DNA of 64,000 nucleotides from Brachypodium distachyon (Eukaryota > Streptophyta > Magnoliopsida > Poales > Poaceae), in the NCBI RefSeq assembly GCF_000005505.3, contig NC_016132.3:16482501-16546500 (forward strand). The letters run 5' to 3'. Shown one piece after another: positions 33,572 through 44,173 of this stretch. The notes beneath the pieces are model-generated. The model had not been told where the DNA came from and searched no databases. It was given only the letters and a program-made list of their open reading frames with translations. Position 1 is the first letter of the stretch. The number at the start of each line of letters is the position of its first letter. Made by a program: the position numbers and the translations under genes.

Positions 33572-33689
33572 TACTCCCTCTAATCCTAAATTCTTAACTC
33601 AAATTTGTCCAAATATGAATGTATCTATTCTTAAAAGCGTTTAGATACATGTAATATTTCGACAACAATTTAGGATCGCAGGGAGCATA
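33572..33689. mobile_element. Stowaway-type MITE
   Basis: Starts CTCCCTCTAATCCTAAATTC and ends GGATCGCAGGGAG; internal GATACATGTAATATTTCGAC. Nearly identical in layout to the copy at 16280. Confidence 0.8.
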
Positions 33690-33999
33690 TCTTTACAGTA
33701 TACCTTTTTAAAAATTAATTATTTTTAAAAACTTGACCAAATTTGAAGTTTGACTTACGTTAAAGCTAGAACATCCTTTTACGGCTGGAATAGTTGAGAG
33801 GACAACAGTTGAACCTTTTTCCTTGTAACAATTCCCACCATTTCAAATGAGGCTGACTAATTCTACGGCTGCACTTTGCATGTACCCCCATTACGAAATT
33901 GTAATTTCTTGCTTCTAGGGAAGGAAATACGAGTCTTGAACTACGTACGAGACTAGCTACGGAGGTAGTCCTTCGTCTAGGATAGAAAGAAGAAATCAC

Positions 34000-34347
34000 A
34001 CGGAGAGAGAGGTGCACATTTTTCTTCCAAGAACTCACAGAGATACAGCTCACCGAGAACGTCCACAAAGCCCACGCTGATCCGTGACCTAAAACCCTGA
34101 AATATTCTCCTACGTACGTCCGGCGGTGCAATCGAGACATCTCGATCACTCTGCAAAATCTCTCTACGTATACGGGCGCGAGCACTAATCACCTCATTGA
34201 AACTCTGGCGGTAACCTTCTATAAATACTTCCCAGTTTGCAAACAATTAACCTTCACATCCAATCGCCGTTATCGCCCATATCTACAGCAAACAACATTC
34301 CAAAGAGTGAAAAAGAAGCATCCGCAACGTACGATCCTTTGGCCGCC
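34000..34347 (+). promoter_or_regulatory. Promoter and 5' UTR of eight-cysteine gene 2
   Basis: TATAAATA box at 34220-34227, followed by a CAGTTTGCAAACAATTAACC leader. Upstream blocks AACGTCCAC, CCTGAAATATTCTCCTACGT and GAGCACTAATCACCTCATTG are shared with gene 1. Confidence 0.65.
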
Positions 34348-34929
34348 ATGAGGTCCTCAACCCATGTCGCCATCTTCCTCGCCGCGGCTCTCATGGCTCT
34401 AGCCGTGGCCTCCGTGCAGGGGCAGCGGGGGTCTGTCCGTGATACCCCGCCGCCATCTTCACAGCGGGCTCCGGCGGCGGCAATGGCGCGGGCTCCGGCT
34501 GCCGCCATGGCGCGGGCTCCGGCTCCCGCAGCGGCCATGGCGCGGGCTCCGGCTGCGGCCTTTACGCCGTCTCCGGCTGCGGGCATGGCGCGGCCTCCGG
34601 CTGCGGCCATGGCGCGGGCTCCGGCTGCGGCCTTGGCGCCGGCTCCGGCTGCCGCCATGGCGCCGCCGCCACCACCACAGCCGATGCGCCCTTGCCCGTC
34701 GGACGCTGGTGAGTTCGGAGCCTGCGTCAACCTGGGGATTGGCCGCGACAGGATGAACCCGGCGGACAGGGACCGGTGCTGCGGGCAGATCCGCGGGATG
34801 CCGAGCAACCAAGCTGCTGGCTGCCTCTGTGAGGCCGCGTTGGGCGTGCGCTTCGACGCCTTCAACGTCAACGCTGTCTTGGGCGTCTGCGGCATGGCTC
34901 GCGTCCCCGGCATCGTCGGCGTATGCTAA
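34348..34929 (+). CDS. Secreted eight-cysteine protein 2 with Ala/Pro-rich repeat domain (HyPRP-type)
   Basis: Single exon, 193 residues. Residues 1-25 (MRSSTHVAIFLAAALMALAV then ASVQG) are a signal peptide whose end matches gene 1. Residues 41-112 consist of about eight repeats of APAAAMAR and variants, encoded by a 24-base-like DNA repeat (GCGGGCTCCGGCTGCGGCCA). The C-terminal eight-cysteine domain has Cys at about 116, 126, 144, 145, 159, 161, 181 and 193, and starts CPSDAGEFGACVNLG, almost the same as in gene 1. Signal peptide, proline-rich region and eight-cysteine domain together define hybrid proline-rich proteins, thought to act in the cell wall. The repeat is prone to slippage, so its length probably varies between individuals. 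The start was chosen at the signal peptide. Confidence 0.88.
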   Translation: MRSSTHVAIFLAAALMALAVASVQGQRGSVRDTPPPSSQRAPAAAMARAPAAAMARAPAPAAAMARAPAAAFTPSPAAGMARPPAAAMARAPAAALAPAPAAAMAPPPPPQPMRPCPSDAGEFGACVNLGIGRDRMNPADRDRCCGQIRGMPSNQAAGCLCEAALGVRFDAFNVNAVLGVCGMARVPGIVGVC

Positions 34930-35500
34930 ATGATACTCCTACTTGACCCCTGCTGCTTAGTGGCATGAATGCATGCATGTTTGCTGCTAGCTGCATGCAT
35001 GCCCTGGTCTACTAAATAAAAAGGTTGCGATATGCGCACCGATGCACGTGTTGTGTTGGCTAGCTATAGCTGCTGGCCGGTCTATACGTACTAAATAAAG
35101 GAGGTTGTGAACTTGTGATATCGGATTATTGTTTGTGTTGTGTTAAGCCAGCCACATGGTGTGACTGACTATGATATCCATTTTGCTATATCTAAGTCAA
35201 CAATTCTTGATCAAATGTTGGGTCAAAAGAAACAATATACGTCCTAATTTAAGGAATGGACGATGAAGTATAAATTACTAACGGCTAAACGTGGAACATT
35301 GTTTGCAGTATCTTTTCATTATGGTCACATTTGCAACAATACTCGCTCTATCATGGAACTCTTAATTAATTGGAAACAGTCGACGACTGCAAACGATCTT
35401 CCACGCATTCACAACCGTAGATCCAACTATCGGCGCATATATACAAATCACCTTACTCTATCATAAATAGTCTGTCCAGGCTTTGTCCAGAGGTTGGGCA
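34930..35500. other. 3' UTR and flank of eight-cysteine gene 2
   Basis: It contains two ACTAAATAAA...GGTTG units (about 35009 and 35090). The rest, to the LINE-like insertion, shows no gene. Confidence 0.45.
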
Positions 35501-35501
35501 T

Positions 35502-36717
35502 CTCATAAAAGTTTTTTTTTAGGACACCTCAAAAGTCACAGGGTTCCTGCATTTCATTATAGAAAAATTAGAGTGTTGCCCAGTTTATTAGGGAAAACCG
35601 GCCAAAAACCAGATACAAGAGGACGAAACCCCTAACAGTCAACAGGAGGAACGACACAACGAACAAACGCTCCGCCTACATGCCAACACACCAACGGGAG
35701 AACCGAAGAAGAACCCCGCCATATCGAAGCACACATCGCCCCTCCACTGAGCAAGCCAGATCTAGCATGACTCCCCAGAGAGGGCCGAATGACCTTGACG
35801 GGCTCCAAAGGAGCACGGAAGAAGCATCGCCAGAGCCCTGCACCACCGAACCGCACTCGCTGCCACCGCACGAAGGGGAGAGAAACCAAATCCGCGAAGA
35901 GGAGCAGGTTTAGGCCGCCCTGACGCAGGAGGACGTGAGGCGCGCCTCGAGAACCCGGCATCATCCATTGCATCAGACCGCCTGAGGACCAACTCTTTCC
36001 GGGGCCGCCGCCCCAGCGTCCAGAACCTGACTACGCCCCGCGTAGCAACCACCTTGACCCCCTTCCGAGGTCGCCGCCTCGACATCCTTTCTCTGCTTGA
36101 CTAAGACCAATCTGCGCCCCCACCAAGACGCGACCCGGGACCGCCGTCCCGGCATCCACCGCTGAAGCAACGCCGGCGAGAAGCCACACGAGCCACAGCC
36201 ATACGCACGGGGAAGGGAGACGAACGACTGCACCAGATCTGCAGCCAGAAACGCCTCTGAGGAGCCCGTCGTCCGCCATCGAGGCTGGCAAGGCTGGCCG
36301 CCGGCCAGATCCGGCGCACAACCACTCGCCGGCGCCAGATCCGCGGCCGGACATGGCCACCAACGCCCGGCAGCATCGGGGCTCGTCGCCGCATCCGCCC
36401 GTCGGAAACCACGCCGCCGGGAGGTGCCGCTGCCTAGCCGCCCTGGCCTTCCCAGCGCCCCGCCCGGCCTACGCCTACACCACCACGCACCGCAGCAGGG
36501 AGCGCGCCAGCCGCCAACGAGAGGAGGCCGCCCCGCCGCCACCATCCCAGGGCATGCACGGCTTAGCCGGCACCCCCTCCGGTGACGGCGGCGCGAGGGA
36601 GAGGGCGAGGAGGCCCTAGGCCGGCGGCGGCTAGGGTTTCCCCTGTGTCGCCAGAGGAGGGCGACGCGGGGGCTGCCTTCCGTGCACTAAAAAAATAACA
36701 CATACCCTCATAAAAGT
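35502..36717 (-). mobile_element. LINE-like insertion with 11-base target duplication
   Basis: About 1.2 kb between two copies of CTCATAAAAGT (35502-35512 and 36707-36717). A T run (35513-35520) at the left end reads as a poly(A) tail on the minus strand. The right part is GC-rich, resembling the 5' region of a grass non-LTR element (GCCGCCGCCGGCCTAGGGCC on the minus strand). It has no reverse transcriptase, so it is a non-autonomous or 5'/3' rearranged copy. The intact VDAC copy at 41190-41260 shows the unoccupied site. Confidence 0.65.
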
Positions 36718-36769
36718 GTTTTGTCAAGGCTTAAGGCTTTGTTCGCTGGACTCGAGCTGCTGATAGTAG

Positions 36770-37100
36770 CATCCTACTAAAGCACACCGAACCCTACATC
36801 AACGCTTGAGAGCCAGGGCCAGCCCGAACTTAATTGGGGCGCGCTCTTCTCCATGTCCTTGCTGTTGAACTCGATGGAGACGGTGATGAGAGACTTGGGA
36901 CTCCACGCATGCTGGATGAGCACGCTTGCGATGCCGTTGCTGTTGAAACGCCCCTTCACCGTGTTCAGGCGGTCCAAAGCGATCTGCGTCCCGACGGTCA
37001 GGGTGTTCGCGCTGCTAGAGAAGCTGTGAGCAAGCTCAGCTCCAACAGCTGTGGCATTCTTCAGCTGCTGGTAGTAGGAAGCAGCCAGGGTGTCCCCCTG
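36770..37100 (-). pseudogene. VDAC (porin) fragment B: exon 6
   Basis: The minus strand reads [50 protein letters not shown] and [16 protein letters not shown], then shifts frame before the usual GLALAL end. It corresponds to 41280-41595. The homology stops sharply at 37098, at GTGTCCCCCTG. With no other exons attached it is a fragment. Its 3' flank is the target of the LINE-like insertion. Confidence 0.85.
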
Positions 37101-37199
37101 TATGAGTATCATGTACCTGCTGCGGCATTCCTTCACAAAGTTACGAAGCCCTTTCATCTTCATCGCATATGCAGCTTGCAGGCAGAGCAGAATTTGAAC

Positions 37200-38300
37200 C
37201 TACAACTACGCTGCCCCTAAATTTTTGGTTATTTTTATTCACGTTACTCCTCATTAGTGAGTCCAGGTAAAAATTCATCTGAAAACTGTGTGGTTTACCT
37301 CATTATTTGAACCAAGAGAGAAGTGGAAAAAATAGAACAAAAGAGGGGGAAAACTTTGCAGCCTACGACGATGTTTTGGAATACAACCAGGCCAGTCTGC
37401 AATTGCCGCGCGGGAAAAAAATAAAACAAACTTTGCCGTAGAACCGGCCTACGGCAAGGCCTTCTCGTAATTTTGTCGTTGGCGTTTCTTTCCATGGGCC
37501 TTTTTTTTCGTTTTTGCCACAAGTTTTTTTTCCTTCGGCCCACTACAAGTGCCTCGAAATCTCACGGCGAAGCCGCGGGCAGACAACAAATCTTGTTTTT
37601 TCCGTAATGACTCTATGCGTCATGCTGGACTGCGTGACCTATGGCTAGCTACTAGAGGTGCAACACGGTGACTCTCAGGATACCTTGATCTTTCTTATTT
37701 CAAACAAATGAACTAGTTTTTCAAAAACTTGTGTCATTTTAAAACTTTAGTTCATTTGGTTGAACTAAGGAGCGTCAAAGATTAATCTGAGGGTCACAAA
37801 GTTGCAGCTCCACTAGCTACTAGGAAAACCCACTTTGGTGATGGGCCTTCACTAATGGGCATAGAAAACCCATGGGCGGTACATGTCAGTTTTTTTTTTA
37901 CTCTAGCAAATGGTCTAGTTTCAACAAAAAAAAACATCACAAGGAGTAATATATAAGATGTTCTAAATTTGTGTTTAGTCAAACTTCTTCGAGTTTGTAG
38001 AAAAATCTATCAACATTTGAAACCCTAAAATAATTTGATTACATCCTTCATGATATATATCGTCATAGTATACAGGATGTTGTGAATGTTAATACATATT
38101 TACATGAACTTGATCAATTTAAAAAAGTTTGTCTTAGAACAAAGTTCGAACATTTTACATTTATAAGAACAGAGGTAGCAGCCGTCAAACTGCTGGTTGC
38201 TTGCTGTGACAAGGCATCCTTGTCTAGGACCAAACTGAACAAATAAGCAAACACATAAAAAATCGATTTAACGGTTGTCGCTTGAAATTAAGGTCCGTGT
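37200..38300. other. Intergenic; a patch resembles the F-box promoter
   Basis: Positions 37301-37357 (GAGAGAAGTGGAAAAAATAG, AACAAAAGAGGG) resemble 18246-18312 in front of the F-box gene. Otherwise AT-rich without supported genes. Confidence 0.35.
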
Positions 38301-38365
38301 TACTCCCTCCGTTCTTAAATACTTTGCACTAAAACCACGACAAGTATTTAGGAACGGTGGGAGTA
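38301..38365. mobile_element. Short Stowaway-type MITE
   Basis: 65-base TA-flanked hairpin: CTCCCTCCGTTCTTAAATAC and its inverse GTATTTAGGAACGGTGGGAG. Confidence 0.85.
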
Positions 38366-38499
38366 CTAAAAAGAATTAACCACCAGTCGATCTACACCTA
38401 GGCAGGAAGAAAAACTTCGTCTAAAATTGAAGTAAAAGCATATTGGAGCGAGCATAAATTTTCTCCTCAGAACTTGAGATCACATGTCACAATTAATTG

Positions 38500-38818
38500 A
38501 CGACCTATATTCTATGTACGGTCACATGCACGATCCGCCACAAAGACTTTGAGGCCACCCAAAACGTCCACAAGCTGCTTTAGTTGAAATATACATACCC
38601 CATTGCTCATAGGTCGGTCTACTTTCGCGAGCATTGATCTCACCACTTTGAAATTTGCGACCTTCTAAAAACGTGGCCTAATTGCTCCAAAAACAGCTTT
38701 GATTTGCATCATGGCTCCCTATAAATACCCGCATGCAGTTTGCACGATAAGGCATAGATCAAACATCTCCAACACCATCTCAAAGAAAGAAGCAGAAAAC
38801 ACAAGCGCGCTAGCTGCA
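38500..38818 (+). promoter_or_regulatory. Promoter and 5' UTR of eight-cysteine gene 3
   Basis: TATAAATA box at 38720-38727, GCATGCAGTTTGCA behind it, and a leader with ACATCTCCAACACCATCTCA. CGATCCGCCACAAAGAC upstream is shared with the orphan promoter at 15.0 kb. Confidence 0.65.
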
Positions 38819-39187
38819 ATGGCCAGCAAAGCCATGGCGTCCTCCGCTCACATCCTCCTCCTCGCGGCGGCGGCTCTCCTGCAGCCTCTAGCCATGAGTA
38901 GTACCGCCGTGAAAGCCCAGCAGTGCACGTCGGACCTCGACGGGTTTCTGGCGTGCGGCGACTTCAGGAATGTCCCCGCTGCCCAGAAGACGCCGGTGGA
39001 CCGGGAGAAGTGCTGCCGCCTGGTCAGCGGGACATCGAGCCAAAACGCCGCCGACTGCCTCTGTGCCAACTTCGCACGCGGCATAACTGACGACAACGAT
39101 CAACTCAACTTCATCGTTGGCACGGTCTTGGAGGTCTGCGACAAGGATCCCGTCTCCAACCTCGATTGTTCTAGCAGGTCTACCTGA
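38819..39187 (+). CDS. Secreted eight-cysteine protein 3 (LTP-like)
   Basis: Single exon, 122 residues. The signal peptide (MASKAMASSAHILLLAAAAL to about residue 33) is followed directly by the eight-cysteine domain, without the proline-rich linker of genes 1 and 2. Cys at 36, 46, 65, 66, 80, 82, 107 and 117 keep the C...C...CC...CLC...C...C order. DREKCCRLVSGTSSQNAADC aligns with the CC-to-CLC part of genes 1 and 2, but the rest is strongly diverged. Extracellular lipid-binding or defence role is the family expectation, not shown here. The promoter resembles the 15 kb orphan more than it resembles genes 1 and 2, suggesting an older split in the cluster. Confidence 0.85.
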   Translation: MASKAMASSAHILLLAAAALLQPLAMSSTAVKAQQCTSDLDGFLACGDFRNVPAAQKTPVDREKCCRLVSGTSSQNAADCLCANFARGITDDNDQLNFIVGTVLEVCDKDPVSNLDCSSRST

Positions 39188-39440
39188 GTCACTGAGACCA
39201 CGTATGTCATCGATCGGTGGATATGTATCACCTTAATGTTATAGCATAAATAATATGTGACCCTGCTTTGCGGCATGCATCCATGCAACGCATGATCGAT
39301 TATCATGTTGGCTGCTGGCGGCCGGTCTACAAAATAAATAAAAGGATGTGATATCTAGTTAAGAGCTAACAGGGAGTGTTCGTGATTATTTTCTTCCATT
39401 TTTTTTCCAATTGGGAGGGGGGCATTGGCCCCCCTCTAAC
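39188..39440. other. 3' UTR and flank of eight-cysteine gene 3
   Basis: ACAAAATAAATAAAAGG...GTGATATCTAGTT resembles the 3' blocks of the other family members. Confidence 0.45.
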
Positions 39441-39449
39441 TTACACATA

Positions 39450-39870
39450 GCCGGGCAATGTCGCCTCAACACCTCGTCACGCTCGTGATCCAGTCAGACA
39501 ACCTTTATGTGGCCGGCTTCGAGAACCGCGCTGGCGACTGTTTCGCGTTCCGAGCTAGGTGCGGATGCGACACTCCCGGCTCGACCGCCCTTAGTTTCAC
39601 CGGGGATTAAGGGGTCGGCGGCCTTTTCAGCAGCGCCAGCCACAAGGGGTTGAGCAGCGTGCCAATCAATTGGGTGCAGGCGTACGCTAATGGCCTCCTC
39701 CTCGCAAACTAAGTCCGGTGCGGCACCCGATGCAACCGTGAAACCACCCTGGCCGAGGCAGAGAGGTTCCCCACCCTACGAGCGGGTTGCCATCGACGCC
39801 CTGACTCCACAAGCCATGAAGGAGGCGCTGACGATGGTTCGCCTAGTTGTGAACCGGAAGGAGCCATGAT
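39450..39870 (+). pseudogene. Possible ribosome-inactivating-protein relic
   Basis: A frame starting near 39463 resembles the central beta-strand part of the rRNA N-glycosidase (RIP) fold of grasses, with VTLVIQSDNLYVAGF as the most recognisable piece. The frame is stopped near 39608 and again near 39709, and a later helix-like part (about 39815-39850) is in another register. No start, no complete active site and no intact reading frame are present, so no active product is expected. The assignment rests on a short match and is tentative. Confidence 0.4.
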
Positions 39871-40001
39871 TTAAGATTGGAGGGGGGCAAATAGTGTAAT
39901 TCAAGATTGGAGAGGGCGAATTAAGTACGAATGCTAGTTGTATGTTTCTGCGTTTTCTCGTAAAAAATCACTTCAAACATAATTTTGAAAGGGGGGCCAA
40001 G

Positions 40002-40023
40002 CCCCCCCCCCCCCCCCCCCCCC
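40002..40023 (+). repeat. Poly-C tract
   Basis: A run of 22 C bases behind GGGGGGCCAAG. Length uncertain in any assembly. Confidence 0.75.
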
Positions 40024-41190
40024 GCGTGCTTGGCACAGGTTCGCCACCAAAGAAGCACAAAAGGTCAGTCGGGAGATTCACGTCTACAACGCAAAAGACG
40101 CGCTGACCAAGATTCAGCCGCCCTTGCGCAGGACATCCTGCAGCTGGACCCACTGACGGTCCAGCACCTGCAGCCCTTGCTCCACGTCATTTCGAGCGGA
40201 TGAATAAAATAAATCCACTTCTAGCGAAAGAACTTGGTTATGTGATACTCTTTGGCACTTACGCTCCCGAACCGTTCCGTGCGAACTAAGTTCTTGCAAG
40301 CAAATACGCATGGGCCCCACCTGAAATTATTTCCAATTACCTTATCTCTTCTTTCCAATCCAAATCCCTTCGTCTCTCTCGCTGCTGACCATCTCTCACC
40401 GAAGCGATGAGGCGGCCGACACGGAAGACAGGACACCAAGCCGGAGCCGGCGGCGACGAGTCGAGGCCGAGCTGAAGCCAGCGACGGCGCGGCGGGCCGT
40501 GTTGGCGAGGGCGGAAGGCGAGGCGGAGATCGAGCCGGAGCAGCGACGACGTGGCGGGCCGCGGCAGCGATGGCGGAGGCGAGGAGGTGACAAGCCAACG
40601 AGGTAAGTTCAGATGACCCTCACTTAGGGTTAGGGGGGAGGGGGGTGGCCGACGCCGGAGAAGATGATGTGCCTCCCATGCTTAGAGGGATGGCTGGGGC
40701 GGCGGAGGTGGCGGATGGAGCAGGGCAGCGCAGTAGCATGCCGGCCGCGGGTGGCAGGAGATAGCCGGTTGGCCTGTGGTGGGCGGTGGGTCAACGGCGG
40801 CAGCGACTTTCCTCCTTCACGGTGGCTGGTCAGAACGGCCACGTTCACACAGGTCGGACTTCGTCCGCGTGGCGCGGTCGTCCGCCAACTAGCCCTCCCC
40901 TATGTAGCCCTCCCCTATGTGATGATGAATGAACAGCTGGTTGTGTGATGATGAATGAGCTGTTAAATGCCAGTCGTATCAAAAGCTTCTGTGCAATTGA
41001 CATATCCGGCGCATGATCAGATCTAGCGAGACTAAAAGAAAATGAGGAAACCCAAATGCTAGTAACTTGATGGCTTTCAGATCTCAAGGCGTGCCAATAC
41101 GCCAGTCAACACCAAAAAAATACAACTAGTACGTGCCAAGCCACTCATGTAGAACGGAAACAAGCTAAATTAAGGGCAACGAATAAGTTT
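40024..41190. other. GC-rich intergenic stretch, no gene supported
   Basis: Several open frames exist on both strands (for example 40221-40598 minus), but they are Pro/Ala/Arg-rich shadows of GC-rich DNA with no conserved motif. Positions 40380-40620 could be a promoter or leader region. Confidence 0.3.
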
Positions 41191-41300
41191 GTAGCATCAC
41201 CAAAGGTTGGGCATCACATAAAAGTTTTTGTCCAGGCTTTCTTCGCTGGACTCTGAGCTGCTGAGAGCTAGCATCCTACTAAAGCATACCAAACCCCAAA

Positions 41301-44173
41301 TCAAGGCTTGAGAGCCAGGGCCAGCCCAAACTTGGGGCTTTTCTCCATGGCCTTGGTGTCGAACTCGGTGGAGACGGTGACGAGAGAATTGGGCCTCCAC
41401 GCATGCTGGATGAGCGCACTCGCGATGCCGTTGTTGTTGAAACGCCCCTTCACCGTGGTCAGGGGGTCCAGAGCATGCTGCGTCCCAATGGTCAGGGTGT
41501 TCGCGTTGCTCGAGAAGCTGTGAGCAAGCTCAGCTCCAACAGCCGTGGAACCCTTCACCTGCTGGTAGTAGGAAGCAGCCAGAGTGTCCCCCTTGTTGTT
41601 CCTGATTTTGCAAATTTAACAGCATCAACACCACATTTTAATACGTTAGTGAGGTGCAGAAGATGACAAAGCATCAAATCACGGCCGTACAGTAATCCTA
41701 TCCCTCTTCAAAGCAATAAAACAGTCTAATTCAGACCGCCGAGGGACTTTTAAAAAGTAAACAGCATGTAAACTTACACCAAAGCGATGGAAGAAACAAC
41801 TTACAGAACCACGGAAGCGGTAAGATCTTCATTAGTGAGGCTCACTCCAGCATTGTACTTGGTGAAGTCCCCAGAGGCGGTATCAAAAGCAACATCAGCA
41901 CCAAAGGCGAGATCTTTAGTTCCAAGTACACCAGAAAGGTTAACCAGAGGGTTTGCATTCAGGCCAACACTGGCATTGATGCCAGCATGGGCGTGCAAGT
42001 ATTGGAGTTCAGCCTGGAACCATGAGAAGGTATCAAACAGAATTCAGATAGAGCTCTAAATTTATCAAACTCCAAAAGTGGAAGTGAGAATACCTTTCCA
42101 GATGCTGACTTGTTGTACGGGATAGGAACGCACAACATTCCCTTCAAGCCTGGTGTGTATAGCTCAGGAACAGTGACAGTGGCTATTACCTGGTAGAATG
42201 GACAAACTATTGTTATTGCCACAGAAACAGCCACAACTTCAGGACATCCAACAACGGCGAAAGACATGGTAATAAACAAGTTACAAATACGAGGAAGGAG
42301 GACTAATGCAGAAAAGAACTTACACTTGATTCTGAAGTTACTTTCACGTCCACTGTCACATTCTTGCCCTTCAGCTGGCTCTGGATCTCACTAACAATTG
42401 CTTCATTTTTCTTTGTGCTTGCTGCAGTAATTGTCTACACAAGAATGAACTGAGCTTATTACAACATTTGAGAGATTTAAGTACACTGTTTCCATTAAAA
42501 AGATTGACAAAAAAATATTATCGTAGCAGCAGTAACTTAGAAAAGAGAAAAGTTGACCATAGTTTATTGGAAAAAGGTGGTAACACTACAGTCAATTCAT
42601 TTCTTTATTCAAGACAGGATACAAAAAATTAATAGAACATAATTAACTGCATAAGATTTATATAGACTATATCATGGTAGAAGTTGCAGCATAAGAACAT
42701 AACAGCTAAAAATATCAGGAAATTAAGGCTCGGTGATCAGTCATCAAACATAGAAGACCTGTAAGACCAATAGCACAAGGACATATGTATAAAGCTATAC
42801 ATAAAAGTGAAAGAGCACATCGTAAAGATCCATCTAAATAAATTTATGGACAACTAGTACGTACTTCATTGACAATCCAAGCAAACCTAATTGTAAGGAG
42901 CTATGTCGTAGGGATACGCACTCAGAACGAGGATACGCCAGATACTGCTTAGATATGCATGTCCTCAATTAGCCCTTTTTTGAATTTTAGAAAATAGAAA
43001 AAGGCTGAGGTATGCATGGGATGGTACCTCAGGGATACATACCAGGCCTGTTACACTTGATGGTGGCCCATTAGAAGGCATGCTCGCAAAGCTTTCTGCG
43101 GCAGCGCTTTTCCATTTTCTATGCATTTATACATATATACTCGCCGCATCCCCATAAGTGTACTTTTAGAAAGTGCAGTTTTCCCATATACCCATATTTG
43201 TATCCCAGTACCATGTAACATAGGTAAGGAGCACTAGATAGTTCAAGTCATTGCTGAATGCTGAAACAAATTAAACAAGCTGGCAACCAAGGGCTAACTT
43301 CAGTAGATATAGTCATATAGAGGCTATGTACCAACTATAGGCTCTCCAAAAGCTAGACTGATGTACATCCAAAAGGGATTTCCGGCTTTCTAGATAGTAG
43401 TGACTTGTAATACAACAATCGATAATAAGACAGGCACACACAGGGTTCAATCCCAAAGACCGAACCAGCTAGGGTAAACCAGGTAATTGTGGAATAAAAT
43501 TAGCTTATAAATAGCATAAAATTTACCAAATCTGATCCAGGTACGAGACAATAAACCAAAAAATGCATTTATATCCATTGGACAAGCCAATCACTGCCAA
43601 GTGTCACACCACTCAACACCAAAACCTTGAGTGACAACTCACTGTTATATTGTCTTAAATCAGAATTAGAACCTATTTATCCCAACAACCACACAAAATC
43701 AGAACATAAAACAGTAAATCCGGCAACAATCACACCGCATGTCTGACATGAATCTTCCCTCGGAAACTAAAACCAGGACATAACAGCCACGGGCCATCCC
43801 AACTGACTATCCCCGCTTGTCCTAAACCCTAACCCGCCATTACCATAAGCCAGCAAGCTAATCGACGCAAAGGGAACAGCACAGCTCTACAGGACGGATC
43901 AGAACGAAGGGCATGAAGAGCGAACACTCACGGCTCCGTTGGCGGCGACGGTGGTGAGCGTGAACTTCTGGTCCGTCTGGTAGTCCTTGTACAGGAGATC
44001 TGCAAATCCCGCCCGGAAAAAACAAAACAACAACGAGCAGGTATTAGACAAAACCCCATGAACAACCGAAACAAAATGAAACAGAAGATTCCAGCATAGG
44101 GCGACGAGACGGGGTCCCGACCTCTGGACTTCTTCCCGATCTCGGTGTAGAGCCCGGGACCCGTGGAGGCCAT
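41301..44173 (-). CDS. VDAC: Voltage-dependent anion channel (mitochondrial outer membrane porin)
   Basis: Beta-barrel channel for metabolites and ions in the mitochondrial outer membrane. Six exons in transcription order: 44122-44173, 43932-43999, 42324-42434, 42094-42189, 41805-42013 and 41301-41601, all with GT-AG introns and continuous frame, giving 278 residues, the usual plant VDAC length. It starts [17 protein letters not shown], the amphipathic N-terminal helix, followed by [18 protein letters not shown]. Later strands include [35 protein letters not shown] and [17 protein letters not shown], and it ends FGLALALKP. Two broken copies of this gene lie at 25198-25650 and 36770-37100. Exons 1 and 2 are GC-rich, as in other grass genes. 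Confidence 0.95.

Noticed and set aside
35632..36619. Several open frames of 80-190 codons on both strands
   Set aside because: Inside the LINE-like insertion; no reverse transcriptase, endonuclease or other domain is visible.
40221..40598. 125-codon frame, minus strand, with an N-terminus resembling a transit peptide
   Set aside because: Pro/Ala/Arg bias from GC-rich DNA, no conserved continuation and no acceptable downstream exon.
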